A DNA stretch of 64,000 bases from Brachybacterium alimentarium (GCF_002332425.1 NZ_NRGS01000020.1:1-64000); one strand, 5' to 3'. Positions 41,992-54,117 are shown, counted from the first letter of the stretch. Notes: generated from the sequence alone by a model not told the origin. Numbers and translations are program-made.

Positions 41992-42947
41992 CACTTCTCC
42001 CTCATCAGGCGGAACTGCACGAGGGTGACGATGCCGATGACGATGAAGGTCAGATAGGCCATCGCCCCGGCCACGCCGTAGTTGCCGAAGCCGAACTGGT
42101 TGTAGGTGTACATCGAGGCCGAGATGGTGGAGTTCAACGGCCCGCCCCCGGTCATCACGAAGGGCTCCTCGAAGAACTGCAGGTACCCGATCGAGGTGGT
42201 GACGAGCACGAACAGCAGCGTCGGGCGGATGGACGGGACGGTGATGTTCCGGAACCGCTGCCAGGCGTTCGCGCCGTCCAGGGCGGCGGCCTCGTGCAGT
42301 CCCCGGTCGACCGCCTGCAGGCCGGCCAGGAAGATCACCATCGAGGTGCCGAAGTTCCGCCAGACGGCCATGACGATCAGGGACAGCAGCGCGGTGCGCT
42401 CGTCCCCCAGCCAGTTCGGGCCGTCGATGCCGACCCAGCCCAGCACCGTGTTCACGAGGCCGTTGTCCGGCTGCAGCAGGAACCGCCAGACCACTGCGAC
42501 GGCGACGATCGAGGTGATCACCGGCGTGTAGAAGCCGATCCTGAACACGCTGCGCAGCCGGGAGACGCCGCGGTCCAGGGCGACGGCCGCCGCGAGCCCG
42601 GCGATGATCGTCAGGGGCACGCCGCCGAGCACGAACACTCCGGTGTTCGCTGCGGCCCGGCGGAAGACGGGATCCTGGAACGCGGTGACGTAGTTGTCGA
42701 CGCCGACGAAGTCCACCGCGAAGGGCGTGCGGATGTCCGAGATGCGCATGTCGGTGAACGACATGAACATCGACTGCACCACCGGCCAGGCGATGAACAC
42801 GCCGAATAGCAGGACGAAGGGCAGCGAGAGCAGCAGACCCGCCCGGGCCTCGGCGGCGGATCGGTGGCCCCGTCGGCGTGCAGACGCTCCGTCGTTCCCA
42901 CTGCGCCGACGGGGCGGCGCGGTGGGGGTCATCGGCTGGGTGGACAT
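41991..42947 (-). CDS. Sugar ABC transporter permease, MalF/CUT1-type
   Basis: 318-residue permease. A basic Pro/Arg-rich leader of about 35 residues precedes helix 1 (AGLLLSLPFVLLFGVFIAWPV). The EAA loop is LHEAAALDGANAWQRFRNITVP. The pattern SFTDM and GVDNYVTAFQDPVF is typical of CUT1 MalF-like subunits. It starts one base after the binding-protein stop. No ATPase gene is in this operon, so a shared MsiK-type ATPase elsewhere is likely. Confidence 0.94.
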   Translation of the reverse strand: MSTQPMTPTAPPRRRSGNDGASARRRGHRSAAEARAGLLLSLPFVLLFGVFIAWPVVQSMFMSFTDMRISDIRTPFAVDFVGVDNYVTAFQDPVFRRAAANTGVFVLGGVPLTIIAGLAAAVALDRGVSRLRSVFRIGFYTPVITSIVAVAVVWRFLLQPDNGLVNTVLGWVGIDGPNWLGDERTALLSLIVMAVWRNFGTSMVIFLAGLQAVDRGLHEAAALDGANAWQRFRNITVPSIRPTLLFVLVTTSIGYLQFFEEPFVMTGGGPLNSTISASMYTYNQFGFGNYGVAGAMAYLTFIVIGIVTLVQFRLMREK

Positions 42948-42948
42948 G

Positions 42949-44250
42949 TCAGCCCCCGGTTCCGATGCCCTGGGCCTCGGACTGCGTGGTCGCCAGGGCG
43001 TCCTTCGGTGCGAGGTCCTGCTTGCAGACCTGCTCGATCTGCGCGTCGAAGCGGGCGGCGACCTGCTCCCACGTGGCGATCGTGGGCGGAGCGAAGGCGC
43101 TCTGCAGCTGGGTCCGGAAGGCCTCGAACTTCTCGTTCGCCGAGACGGCCTCGTCCTCCCAGGCGCTCTGCAGCGCCGGCAGATCGGTGACCTGCGTGAA
43201 CCATTCCACCTGGACCTCAGGGCGGGAGAGGTACTCGACCAGCTTCCAGGCGCCGTCGCGGTTCTTCGTGCCCTGGAAGACGCCGATGTTCGCGCCGCCG
43301 AGGAAGCTCGCGCTGCTCTCCTTCTCCGGCATGACGAACACCCCGTACTTATCGGCGAAGCCCTCGCCGCCCAGGTCCTCGACGGCGGCCATCATCCACG
43401 GACCGGAGATGAACATCGGGACCGCGCCGGAGACGAAATCCTGCTCGGTCGTGCCCTCGGCGGGCGAGGGGTCCGAGATCCCCTCGGTGAAGTACGACTG
43501 GTAGTACGCCAGCGCCTCCTCGTTCTGAGAGGTCTCGAAGGTGAACTCGCCGCCGTCCTCGGAGACGACGTCGCCCCCGTTGGACCAGCACAGCGGCAGC
43601 ACCGTCTGCCAGGAGCCGTCGCCGCCGGGCTGGAGCGCGATGCCCCATGTCCCGTCGGGGCCGCCCTGCAGCGCGCGGGCCATCTCGAACAGGCCCTCCC
43701 AGTCCGTGGGAGGCTCGGTGACTCCGACCTGCTCGGCGATGTCCTTGCGGTAGAAGACCAGACGGGTCTCCACGTACCACGGCACCCCGTAGACGACGTC
43801 GTCGACGGTCACGGAGTCCAGCGCTCCTGGGAAGTAATCGTCGGTCTCGAGGAGATCCGGTGTGGGCTCGAGCGCGTTCAGGCCCACGAACTCGGCCATC
43901 CAGGTGGAGCCGACCTGGGCGACGTCCGGGGCGGTGCCCGCGGCGATCGCCGAGGTGAACTTGTCGTGGGCGGAGTCCCAGGGGATCGGCGTGACCTTGA
44001 TCGAGACGTCGGGGTTCTCCTCCTCGAACCCCTTGAGGAGCTCGGGCAGGGCTTCGCCCTCGGCGCCCATCGCCCAGACGGTGAGCGAGCCGGTCGCAGG
44101 ACCTTCGGCGACCGGCTCGGCGGCTGCCGAGGAGCCGCTCTTGTCCTCCTCCGAACGGCCGCAGGCGGCGAGCAGCGCCGCAGTGCCGGCGGCGCCCAGC
44201 CCGGCGAAGTGCCGGCGCGAGAGACGCGAGGTGGTGGGGGTGATCGTCAT
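42949..44250 (-). CDS. Sugar-binding lipoprotein (family 1 SBP)
   Basis: 433 residues. Twin-arginine-like signal LSRRHFAGLGAAG with lipobox LLAAC (lipid cysteine C30), then an acidic linker and the family-1 fold: LTVWAMGAEGEALPELLKGF, APDVAQVGSTWMAEF, and YGVPWYVETRLVFYRKD. ATG 44250 has AAGGAG upstream and overlaps the lacI stop as ATGA. A longer frame to 45354 is a shadow of lacI. The ligand is probably a beta-gluco-oligosaccharide from context. Confidence 0.94.
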   Translation of the reverse strand: MTITPTTSRLSRRHFAGLGAAGTAALLAACGRSEEDKSGSSAAAEPVAEGPATGSLTVWAMGAEGEALPELLKGFEEENPDVSIKVTPIPWDSAHDKFTSAIAAGTAPDVAQVGSTWMAEFVGLNALEPTPDLLETDDYFPGALDSVTVDDVVYGVPWYVETRLVFYRKDIAEQVGVTEPPTDWEGLFEMARALQGGPDGTWGIALQPGGDGSWQTVLPLCWSNGGDVVSEDGGEFTFETSQNEEALAYYQSYFTEGISDPSPAEGTTEQDFVSGAVPMFISGPWMMAAVEDLGGEGFADKYGVFVMPEKESSASFLGGANIGVFQGTKNRDGAWKLVEYLSRPEVQVEWFTQVTDLPALQSAWEDEAVSANEKFEAFRTQLQSAFAPPTIATWEQVAARFDAQIEQVCKQDLAPKDALATTQSEAQGIGTGG

Positions 44251-45329
44251 GACGACTCCTTCGTCGGTATGTCGGTGATCGGGGCAAAGGTGAGGGGCGC
44301 GGCGGGATCGCAGCCGCAGGAGCGGCGCAGCACGAGAGTGGAGGCGACGGTGACCGGGCCCTGCTCGGGCTCCCCGCCGATGCGTGCGGCCAGGCGACGG
44401 GCGGCGAGCGCGCCGAGCTCTGCGACCTCCTGGCGCACGGAGGTCAGCCCCGGGGTGAGGTAGCGGGCGGTGACGGTGTCGTCCCAGCCGGTGATGGCCA
44501 GTCTCCCGGGGATGTCGATCCCTGCATCTGCCATGCGGGCCACGAGCGCCATCGCCAGCTCGTCGTTCCCGCAGACCAGTGCGTCCAGGCCGGTGAGGCC
44601 TCCGGCGTCGTCGCGCTGCTCCGCGAGGAGCTGGTCGGCGAGTTCGAGCCCGGCGTGCTCGACCGGCGCGACCGCGAAATGTGCGGCCGGAGCGAGCCCG
44701 GCCGCGTCGAGGGCCTCGAGATATCCGCGATGGCGGCGACCGATGTCGGAGCCCTCCTCGGGGCGGCCCACGAAGCCGATGCGTCGGTGACCGTGCTGGA
44801 TCAGGTGCTCGGTGAGCTCGCGTGCCGTGCCGCGGTTCTCGGCGTAGAACGCATCCACGCCGTCGACCCTCCCCCGGGCGACGCTGACCGTGGGACGCAC
44901 GCCGGCGACCTCGAGCACCGCCGCATCGTCGGCGCCGCCTCGCGCCATGAAGGCCACGCCGTCCACCCGGCCCAGCAGGTCGAGCACCGCGGCGGAGCGT
45001 CGCTCCTGCGGCCCGGCGAGGGCGAGGACCACGGAGAGTCCGAGCTCGGACGCCGCGATCTCGAAGCCGACCAGGAGCTCGGCGTAGTACGGACCATCGA
45101 TATGAGGAAGCACCACCCCGAGGGCCTTGCTGCGCCGCACGGCCAGCGCCCGGGCCGCGGCCGCGGGGACGTAGTGGAGCTCGCGGGCGGCATCGAGCAC
45201 GGCATCCCGGGTGCGGGCCGCGACCTTCGAGCTGTCGGAGAAGGTGCGGCTCACGGTCGCGATCGAGACACCGGCGCGGGCCGCGACCTCGTAGATCGTC
45301 GGGCCGGACGTCACGGAACGCTCTGCCAT
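44247..45329 (-). CDS. LacI-family repressor of the glucan module
   Basis: 360 residues. The N-terminal helix-turn-helix is at about 11-32 (TIYEVAARAGVSIATVSRTF), followed by the hinge (VPAAAARALAVRRSKALGVV) and a periplasmic-binding-protein-like effector domain (LPHIDGPYYAELLVG, DALVCGNDELAMA, ITGWDDT). First gene of lacI-SBP-malF-malG-GH144-GH3. Two LacI-type operator candidates lie about 90-130 bases upstream, so autoregulation is likely. The inducer is probably a glucan oligosaccharide (inference). Confidence 0.95.
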   Translation of the reverse strand: MAERSVTSGPTIYEVAARAGVSIATVSRTFSDSSKVAARTRDAVLDAARELHYVPAAAARALAVRRSKALGVVLPHIDGPYYAELLVGFEIAASELGLSVVLALAGPQERRSAAVLDLLGRVDGVAFMARGGADDAAVLEVAGVRPTVSVARGRVDGVDAFYAENRGTARELTEHLIQHGHRRIGFVGRPEEGSDIGRRHRGYLEALDAAGLAPAAHFAVAPVEHAGLELADQLLAEQRDDAGGLTGLDALVCGNDELAMALVARMADAGIDIPGRLAITGWDDTVTARYLTPGLTSVRQEVAELGALAARRLAARIGGEPEQGPVTVASTLVLRRSCGCDPAAPLTFAPITDIPTKESS

Positions 45330-45415
45330 CGTCGGGCCTCCTCATGCTCGTCATCGAGTGCTCGCGCGGTGGACGACTCTGTCGGCAGCCACCGGGCCTG
45401 TCGACGCCCCCTCAA

Positions 45416-45470
45416 TGGAAGCGCTTACAGTCAGGGTCACACTGTATGCGCTTACATCCACGAAGAGCAA
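45416..45470 (-). promoter_or_regulatory. lacI promoter with two LacI-type operators
   Basis: TGGAAGCGCTTACA (45416-45429) and TGTATGCGCTTACA (45443-45456) are two close matches to the GCGC-centred LacI-family operator, 27 bases apart. Minus-strand TTGCTC (45470-45465), 18 bases, TACAGT (45446-45441) gives a fair promoter whose -10 overlaps the second operator. Binding would block the lacI-glucan operon. Confidence 0.8.
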
Positions 45471-45487
45471 GAGGTCGCCCCACGCGA

Positions 45488-45514
45488 AACGGCCCCGCGC
45501 TGTGCGGGGCCGTT
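45488..45514 (-). terminator. Terminator between lacI promoter and hisD
   Basis: An 11-bp perfect stem (45488-45498 with 45504-45514). Read on the minus strand, hisD lies upstream and the hairpin is followed by TTTCG, consistent with ending the methyltransferase-hisD message before the glucan operon. Confidence 0.8.
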
Positions 45515-45613
45515 CTGCCGGTCGGTGGGGAGGATCAGGGGACGTCGGGCGGTCGACAGCGGCCGGTCGTCGCCGGGTCCGGCATCACGTCTCCTGCGGG
45601 AGGGACCCGCCGC

Positions 45614-46951
45614 TCACCTCTCGAAGCGGATGTCGATGGCCGACCCGTGGGCGGGAAGGCCTTCGGCGGCGGCCAGCGTGGTCGCGGCGCTGCGGGCGCC
45701 GGCCAGTGCGTCGCGGTCGTAGTGGACGACGTGGATGCCGCGCAGGAAGGTCTGCACGCCCAGACCGCCGTTGAAGCGTGAACTGCCTCCAGTGGGCAGC
45801 ACGTGGTTGGACCCGGCGGCGTAGTCGCCGAGGCTCACGGGGCTGTGCGAGCCCACGAACACCGCGCCGGCGTTCGTGACCCGCGCCGCCACGGCGGCGG
45901 CGTCGGCCGTCTGGACTTCGAGGTGCTCGGCGCCATAGGCATCCACCACCGCGAGCCCCTGCTCCACCCCGTCGACCAGGACGGCTCCGCTCTGCGTGCC
46001 GCGCAGCGCCTCCTCGATGCGCTCGCGGTGCAGGGCGAGCGGCACCTGCCGCGCGAGCTCCGTCTCGACGGCGCCGACGAGGGCTGCGTCATCCGTGACC
46101 AGCACGCTCGCAGCCAGTGGATCGTGCTCCGCCTGGGAGATGAGGTCCGCGGCCACGAAGGCGGGATCCGCAGTGGAATCGGCGAGGATCGCGATCTCGG
46201 TGGGGCCGGCCTCCGCGTCGATGCCGACCGTGCCGCGCACCAGGCGCTTGGCGGCGACCACGTAGACGTTGCCGGGGCCGGTGACGAGATCGACCGGCTC
46301 GAGGGCGGCGCCGTCCCCGAGATCGTCGCCGCCGTGGGCGAGCAGGGCGATCGCCTGCGCACCGCCGGCGGCGATCACCTCGGTCACCCCCAGCAGGGCG
46401 CAGGCGGCGAGGATCGTGGGGTGCGGCAGGCCGCCGAACTCCTTCTGCGGCGGGGAGGCGAGCACGATCTGCTCGACCCCGGCGACCTGGGCCGGCACCA
46501 CGTTCATCACCACGGAGCTGGGCAGCACCGCTCGCCCGCCGGGCACGTACAGGCCCACCCGGCGCACCGGCACCCAACGCTGCGAGACCGTGCCCCCGGG
46601 CACCACCTCCACCGTCTCCTCAGGTCGCGACTGGGCGGAGTCGACGAGTCGCACGCGCTCCGCGGACTCCTCGAGGGCGGTGCGGATCTGCGGATCGAGC
46701 TCGTCCAGGGCGCGCTGCAGCTCGGACTGCGGAACCCGCAGATGCTCCGGCCGCACCCCGTCGAAGCGCTCGGAGGCGTCGAGCACGGCGGCGGCGCCCC
46801 GCGCGGCGACGTCCTCGATCACGGGGCGCACGGCGGCGGCCGCGGAGTCGACGTCGAGTTCGGCGCGAGGCAGGGCGGCCGTGAGCTCGGCGGCGGTGAG
46901 GGTGCGCGCGCGAAGGTCGGTCACGGCGAGGAACGGGGCGGGATCAGGCAT
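45614..46951 (-). CDS. hisD: Histidinol dehydrogenase
   Basis: Zn-dependent last two oxidations of histidine synthesis. Residues include [54 protein letters not shown] and the metal/catalytic region AEHDPLAAS and HLEVQT. Length of 445 is normal. It overlaps the upstream methyltransferase by 8 bases and is followed by a terminator, so it does not lead into hisC as it does in most actinobacteria. Confidence 0.97.
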   Translation of the reverse strand: MPDPAPFLAVTDLRARTLTAAELTAALPRAELDVDSAAAAVRPVIEDVAARGAAAVLDASERFDGVRPEHLRVPQSELQRALDELDPQIRTALEESAERVRLVDSAQSRPEETVEVVPGGTVSQRWVPVRRVGLYVPGGRAVLPSSVVMNVVPAQVAGVEQIVLASPPQKEFGGLPHPTILAACALLGVTEVIAAGGAQAIALLAHGGDDLGDGAALEPVDLVTGPGNVYVVAAKRLVRGTVGIDAEAGPTEIAILADSTADPAFVAADLISQAEHDPLAASVLVTDDAALVGAVETELARQVPLALHRERIEEALRGTQSGAVLVDGVEQGLAVVDAYGAEHLEVQTADAAAVAARVTNAGAVFVGSHSPVSLGDYAAGSNHVLPTGGSSRFNGGLGVQTFLRGIHVVHYDRDALAGARSAATTLAAAEGLPAHGSAIDIRFER

Positions 46952-47498
46952 GCGGGCAGTCTACGAGCTGGCCGATCAGTCGGATCTCTTCGGCCGTGGA
47001 GTGGTCCTCCCAGGCGATGCCGTTCCCCCACTCGGCGATCTCGGCGTCGATGGTCGTCACCTTCCCGCCGGTGACGACCACGAGGGCTCCCCGAGACGTC
47101 AAGTGCCCGATGGCCGCTCTGTTCCAGGCCTTCCGGGCGCTGCGCTCCGGCAGACGAAACCAGACCGAGACGACCGCGTCGAAGACGTCGTCGGGCGCGA
47201 GGGGATACGGAGGGCCGGAGAGGTCCGCGGTAAGGAACGTGGCGTCGGCCGCGGTCTCCATCGCGCGGGCTCGGGCGTCGCGCGTGGCCGTCGCGGAGAT
47301 GTCGAGTCCGAGAACGCGATGCCCGCGCTGAGCCAGGGCGAGCCCGTTCCGTCCATACCCGTCTCCCGGGCACAGGATGCGCGAGGCGCTGCCGAGCACC
47401 TCGGCGAAGCCGTCGTCGTCCATCACTTGCTGCACGAACGCATTCGGCTGCTCGCCGAAGGGTCGGCCGTAGATCGCGTAGCGCTCGTCCCAGTCCAT
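46944..47498 (-). CDS. Class I SAM-dependent methyltransferase (TehB-like)
   Basis: 184-residue small methyltransferase: SAM-binding motif [19 protein letters not shown] near 42-60, then the acidic LGLDIS and a [11 protein letters not shown] motif 4. The N-terminal [19 protein letters not shown] is of the TehB/thiopurine-methyltransferase-like type. GAGGAGG precedes the ATG. A TACCCT (47527-47522) further up may be its -10. Its substrate is not predictable; co-transcription with hisD is indicated by an 8-base overlap. Confidence 0.85.
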   Translation of the reverse strand: MDWDERYAIYGRPFGEQPNAFVQQVMDDDGFAEVLGSASRILCPGDGYGRNGLALAQRGHRVLGLDISATATRDARARAMETAADATFLTADLSGPPYPLAPDDVFDAVVSVWFRLPERSARKAWNRAAIGHLTSRGALVVVTGGKVTTIDAEIAEWGNGIAWEDHSTAEEIRLIGQLVDCPHA

Positions 47499-50097
<2,599 letters not shown>

Positions 50098-50136
50098 CGG
50101 CGGCCTCGGCCTTCTTCGGCCACCGCTGACCGAGGA

Positions 50137-50170
50137 CGGCGGCCCTTCACGTCATGGTGAAGGGCCGCCG
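50137..50170 (+). terminator. Terminator of icd
   Basis: A 14-bp perfect inverted repeat (50137-50150 with 50157-50170) with loop GTCATG, 39 bases past the icd stop and followed by TTGTG. Confidence 0.85.
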
Positions 50171-50236
50171 TTGTGCGTCCGTCCCTGCCTGCCTTCTGTG
50201 CACCGAGATTCGTCCACCAGCCGGCGAAGGAGAACC

Positions 50237-51025
50237 GTGCCCGTCATCCCCTCCCCCGTGGACGGCATCGATCTGCGCTACGACGTGACAGGCTCCGGTC
50301 CGGCACTCGTCCTGCTGCACGGCTCCGTGCTCTCCCGCGCGATCTGGCGCGGACTGGGTTACCTCGAGCCGCTCAGCGCGGAGCACACCGTGATCAGGAT
50401 GGATCTGCGTGGGCATGGCCGCTCCGGTGCGCCTCACGAACCTGCCGCCTACACGCAGGAGAACTTCGTGGCCGACCTGATGGCAGTGCTCGACGCCGAG
50501 GAGACCGGACGTGCTGCCCTGCTCGGGTACTCGCTCGGCGCCCGCATCGCGCTCCTCGCGGCGCTCGAGCATCCTGGCCGCGTCTCACGGCTGGTGAGCC
50601 TCGGAGGCTCCGCCTCACCGCAGCACGGCGCCGTGGACTCCGTCTTCTTCCCCGGCGTGATCGACGCCGTGCGCCACGAGGGGATGGAAGGATTCTGCAC
50701 CGGTCAGGGACTGGGGCCCGACGTCACGTCGCACCGCGCCCGTGCCACCCGCACCGCATTCCTCGCGGCCGACCACCGCGCCATCGCCGCGCTGCTCGCT
50801 GCCACGGACGCCACCGGCGGAGTTCCGGACGAGATGCTCGCCGCCTGCAGCGTCCCGACGCTGTGGATGGCCGGCACCGAGGACCACCCGCGCTTCGAGG
50901 ACTCACAGCGGGCCGCGGCGCTGATGCCCGATGCGGAGTTCGTGCCGCTGCCCGGTCGCGATCACGGCGGCACGCTGTCGCCGCCCGGGCCGATCCTCGA
51001 CCGGGTGCTGCCCTTCCTCCGGTGA
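50237..51025 (+). CDS. Alpha/beta-fold hydrolase
   Basis: 262-residue serine hydrolase of unknown substrate. The oxyanion segment is LLHGSVLSRAIW (27-38), the nucleophile elbow is GYSLG with S99, the acid Asp is in AGTEDHPRF, and His is in PGRDHGGTLSPP. GTG 50237 is chosen because AAGGAG precedes it by 6 bases; an in-frame start at 50171 falls inside the icd terminator. No signal peptide. No neighbour indicates a pathway. Confidence 0.88.
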   Translation: MPVIPSPVDGIDLRYDVTGSGPALVLLHGSVLSRAIWRGLGYLEPLSAEHTVIRMDLRGHGRSGAPHEPAAYTQENFVADLMAVLDAEETGRAALLGYSLGARIALLAALEHPGRVSRLVSLGGSASPQHGAVDSVFFPGVIDAVRHEGMEGFCTGQGLGPDVTSHRARATRTAFLAADHRAIAALLAATDATGGVPDEMLAACSVPTLWMAGTEDHPRFEDSQRAAALMPDAEFVPLPGRDHGGTLSPPGPILDRVLPFLR

Positions 51026-51275
51026 GGCGTCGACGCCGTGGGCGGCTCGCAGCCGGCGCGGTGCTCACGGTGGACCAGCTGACCTACCGGTCGGGGAACT
51101 GCCGTCCTCACGCCCTCCGCCGGCATCTGCCCAGGGCACGGGCATCCGTTCGGCGAACTTCCGATGGCGGAACCACGAACTCCCGTCGGTGACGCAGGTC
51201 TCATGGGATAAAACGGGGCAGAAGCATGAGGTCGGGTCACTCGCCCTCGTGGTCTCCAGACCGAGAGGAACCATC
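51026..51275 (+). promoter_or_regulatory. Upstream region of the PRC-barrel gene
   Basis: 250 bases without a gene. GGGATAAAAC around 51217-51226 is an A-rich spot that might be a -10, possibly for an alternative sigma factor since the gene product is stress-like. I cannot support a -35. Nothing else recognised. Confidence 0.3.
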
Positions 51276-52265
51276 ATGGCGTTCAACGGCACAATCCAGG
51301 ACCTGCAGTCCGCAGAGGTCGTCGACTCGAGCGGCGACAAGATCGGGAAGGTCGGCCAGGTCTACCTGTATGACGGCACCCAGGAGCCGACGTGGGTCAC
51401 GGTCAATACCGGTTTCTTCGGGACGAAGGAGTCCTTCATCCCCCTGACGGAGGCCGAATACGCCGACGGCAGGATTCGCGTCCCCTACGAGAAGTCCTTC
51501 GTGAAGGATGCTCCGCAGATCGATCCCGACGGCGCGATCTCCGTCGAGGAGGAGGATGAGCTCTACCGTTACTACGGCGTCACGGACGACCGCGCCGCCG
51601 CCGACGGGGAGGGCCGCACCGCGGAGCAGGGCCGAGGTGCCGGAGACGGCGCGAACGGTCCGGCATCGCCGGGCCAGACCGGTCCGGGCACCGGCACGAC
51701 CGGAGCCGCCGGGGCGGCAGGCGCGGGCGCGGGCGCAGATCTCGGAGCAGGGGCGGGCACGAGAACCGGGCAGCACGAGCGCACCGGTGCTTCCGAGGGC
51801 GCTGCCGGGGCAGGTGCTCCTCGTCCCGGTCAGGAGACCGCACGGGATCGGGCCGGCGACGCCGGTCAGCAGCGCCACGACGGTGCTGGTGCCGGTGAGG
51901 GCGGCGAGTCGATCACGCTGCATGAGGAGCGTGCCAACGTCGGCACTGAGCGGGTCGAGACCGGCAAGGTGCGGCTGCGCAAGCACGTCGTCACCGACAC
52001 GGAGACCGTGCAGGTACCCGTCGAGCGCGAAGAGGTCGTCGTCGAGCGCGTGCCCGCGAGCGGCGAGACCGGCGGCCGGATCTCCGAGGACGATGTCGAG
52101 GTGACACTCCACGAGGAACGCCCCGTGGTCGAGACCGAGACCGTCGCCACCGAGCAGGTCAACGTGGGCAAGCGCTCCGTGACGGACACCGAGGAGGTAA
52201 CCACCCAGACCGCCCATGAGGAGCTCGACGTCGAAGGCGAGGAAGGAACCTTCCGCGAGAGCTGA
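51276..52265 (+). CDS. PRC-barrel and DUF2382 stress protein
   Basis: 329 residues. The N-terminal PRC-barrel is at about 5-105 (DLQSAEVVDSSGDKIGKVGQ, TWVTVNTGFFGTKESFIPL). A ~105-residue Gly/Ala/Thr/Gln-rich linker follows. DUF2382 (YsnF-like) fills about 215-325, with two halves carrying repeated TLHEER elements and KVRLRKHVVTDTETV and VNVGKRSVTDTEEV. Related proteins are stress-induced and membrane- or nucleoid-associated; the role is unknown. ATG 51276 has AGAGGAA upstream. Confidence 0.9.
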   Translation: MAFNGTIQDLQSAEVVDSSGDKIGKVGQVYLYDGTQEPTWVTVNTGFFGTKESFIPLTEAEYADGRIRVPYEKSFVKDAPQIDPDGAISVEEEDELYRYYGVTDDRAAADGEGRTAEQGRGAGDGANGPASPGQTGPGTGTTGAAGAAGAGAGADLGAGAGTRTGQHERTGASEGAAGAGAPRPGQETARDRAGDAGQQRHDGAGAGEGGESITLHEERANVGTERVETGKVRLRKHVVTDTETVQVPVEREEVVVERVPASGETGGRISEDDVEVTLHEERPVVETETVATEQVNVGKRSVTDTEEVTTQTAHEELDVEGEEGTFRES

Positions 52266-52302
52266 TCTCGCCAGGCCCGTCGGCCGCGACGGACGAGCAG
52301 CG

Positions 52303-52340
52303 AGCGAGGGGCGCGCCGCGTCTGCGGTGCGTCCCTCGCT
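52303..52340 (+). terminator. Terminator after the PRC/DUF2382 gene
   Basis: Long stem with G-U mismatches: AGCGAGGG and following bases pair with the mirror segment ending CCCTCGCT (52303-52319 with 52324-52340), 37 bases past the stop. The rest of the 251-base gap to the next gene holds no other recognisable element. Confidence 0.75.
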
Positions 52341-52516
52341 CTGCATCCACACCGCCTCCGGGCCCGCCGGATCGACATCGCGCCGAGCCGGAACCGGCAC
52401 GGTCTCCCGGCCGGTAGGGACGAGTGACGGGGCCGCACCGTCGGGTCTACGGTCGAGAGAGCATCCATTTGCAGCACGCATTCACAGCACGCGAACACAG
52501 CCAGGAGGGGTACACC

Positions 52517-52999
52517 ATGTCCACCCACGAGACGGTCTCGCAGTCCGATGTCGTAGCGGTGATGCGCTCCGAGCGCATCGTCATGCTCACCACGAATACG
52601 GCCGACGGCAAGCTCGTCGCCCACCCGATGACGGTCCAGGAGGTCTCCGACGACGCTGACGTGTGGCTGTTCGTCGACCTCGAGAGCGACCATGCCGACG
52701 CCTTGCGGGCGAACCCCGCCGTGAACGTCGCCTTCTCCAAGCCAGGATCGTGGCTCTCGCTCTCCGGAACGGTCGAGTTCGTCACCGACCGCGCGAAGAC
52801 GGAGGCGCTGTGGGACGGCGCCGTCGATGCCTTCTTCGACGGTGTGGACGACCCCCGGCTGGGTCTGATCCGGATCCACGGTGACTCCGCCCAGTTCTGG
52901 GGGAAGCCGGGCGGAGCACCTGCGGTGCTCGCCGCGATGGTCACGGCGAAGGTCACCGGGAAGAAGCCGGAGGGCACGAGCGGCACCACCGAGCTGTGA
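52517..52999 (+). CDS. Pyridoxamine 5'-phosphate oxidase-like general stress protein
   Basis: 160-residue split-barrel flavin-binding fold, general stress protein 26-like. Characteristic segments are RIVMLTTNTADGKLVAHPM, VWLFVDLESDHADALRANPAVNVAF, LSGTVEFVTDRAKTEALWD and FFDGVDDPRLGLIRIHGDSAQFW. AGGAGG stands before ATG 52517. It is downstream of the PRC-barrel gene but with its own gap. Cofactor may be FMN or F420; not decidable from sequence. Confidence 0.88.
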   Translation: MSTHETVSQSDVVAVMRSERIVMLTTNTADGKLVAHPMTVQEVSDDADVWLFVDLESDHADALRANPAVNVAFSKPGSWLSLSGTVEFVTDRAKTEALWDGAVDAFFDGVDDPRLGLIRIHGDSAQFWGKPGGAPAVLAAMVTAKVTGKKPEGTSGTTEL

Positions 53000-53156
53000 C
53001 ATCAGTGCTGTGAGATCCGTGCTGGGCGGCATCCGTGCTGGGGGCGGATGCTCGCCCGCACGCGACCAGCGCGTTCCCCAAGGCACGTCGGCCGGAGGGT
53101 CTGAGGTGACCGCACCGGATCCGAGAAGGCCCGGAGCCCGGACAGAGGTCGACTCC

Positions 53157-54044
53157 TCAGACGAACTGTCGGATCAGGGCCGCCAGCGCGACGACGACGA
53201 TGACACCGCGGAGCATCCATTCCGGCATCCGCTTGGCCAGGTGCGCTCCGAAGAAGCCTCCCAGCAGTGATCCTGCGGCAATCACCGCGCTGCCGATCCA
53301 GACGATCTCCGCGTCGATCAGGAAGAACGCGACGACGTATACGACCGCGGCGGCCAGGTTCACGCCCAGGCTCATGAGGTTCTTGATCCCGTTGACCGAT
53401 CCCATGGTGCGCCCGGTGAAGACGCCGAGGATCCCCAGGTACAGCACACCCTGCGCGGCGGTGAAATAGCCGCCGTACACCGACGCGGCACCGAGGGAGC
53501 CGAGGAGCCCCTTGGACTGCAGCGGGCTGCGTTCCGACGACGCGTCGATCGCTCCCGTCGCGCTCACCGCATTCTCCGCGCTCTCCGGCTTGCCCGCGCT
53601 CTCGGTCGGTGCCGCACCGCTCGGCGCATCGTCCGCGGAGGGGGCGCCGCCGCGGCCCTTCCGGGTTCGCAGTGCGCGGGTGATCCGCTTCTGGAAGACG
53701 ACCAGCAGCAGGGCGAGGACGATCAGGACCGGCACGACGACGTCGAGGGCCGAGGCCGGGGAGACGAGCAGCAGGATCGCGCCGACCGTGGCGCCGACCG
53801 TCGCCGTGGCCAGGAGCCGGGGCATGTGCTGCTTCTCGGCCACGATCTCGCGGCGGTATCCGACGCACGAGCCCAGCGTCGAGAAGAACATGCCCACGGT
53901 GTTCGTCCGCACCGCGACGCCCGGGGGGATGCCGATGGCCATGAGCACCGGGAGCGTGAGCAGCGAGCCGGAGCCGACGGCGGCGTTGATGGCGCCGGCG
54001 ATGGTGCCCATGACGAGCAGGACGACGATACTGAGGGGTTCCAC
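53157..54044 (-). CDS. TauE/SafE-family membrane transporter
   Basis: 295-residue protein of the sulfite/sulfonate exporter family, with about eight helices. First repeat: GTIAGAINAAVGSGSLLTLPVLM and the PGVAVRTNTVG motif; second: GGYFTAAQGVLYLGILGVF. A cytoplasmic Ala/Ser/Glu-rich loop of about 50 residues lies between helices (near 125-175). GTG start at 54044; TAGGGT (54058-54053) sits eight bases upstream, so it may be leaderless. Substrate unknown. Confidence 0.88.
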   Translation of the reverse strand: MEPLSIVVLLVMGTIAGAINAAVGSGSLLTLPVLMAIGIPPGVAVRTNTVGMFFSTLGSCVGYRREIVAEKQHMPRLLATATVGATVGAILLLVSPASALDVVVPVLIVLALLLVVFQKRITRALRTRKGRGGAPSADDAPSGAAPTESAGKPESAENAVSATGAIDASSERSPLQSKGLLGSLGAASVYGGYFTAAQGVLYLGILGVFTGRTMGSVNGIKNLMSLGVNLAAAVVYVVAFFLIDAEIVWIGSAVIAAGSLLGGFFGAHLAKRMPEWMLRGVIVVVALAALIRQFV

Positions 54045-54117
54045 GACGGACGACCCTACTGATCTGATCGGCCCCGCGGTGGGAGGTCCACGGCCCGGTC
54101 GCGCCCCCTATGCCGGA

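Noticed and set aside
42949-45354. An 801-residue version of the sugar-binding protein
   Set aside because: The extra part reads lacI out of frame. Signal peptide and ribosome site place the start at 44250.
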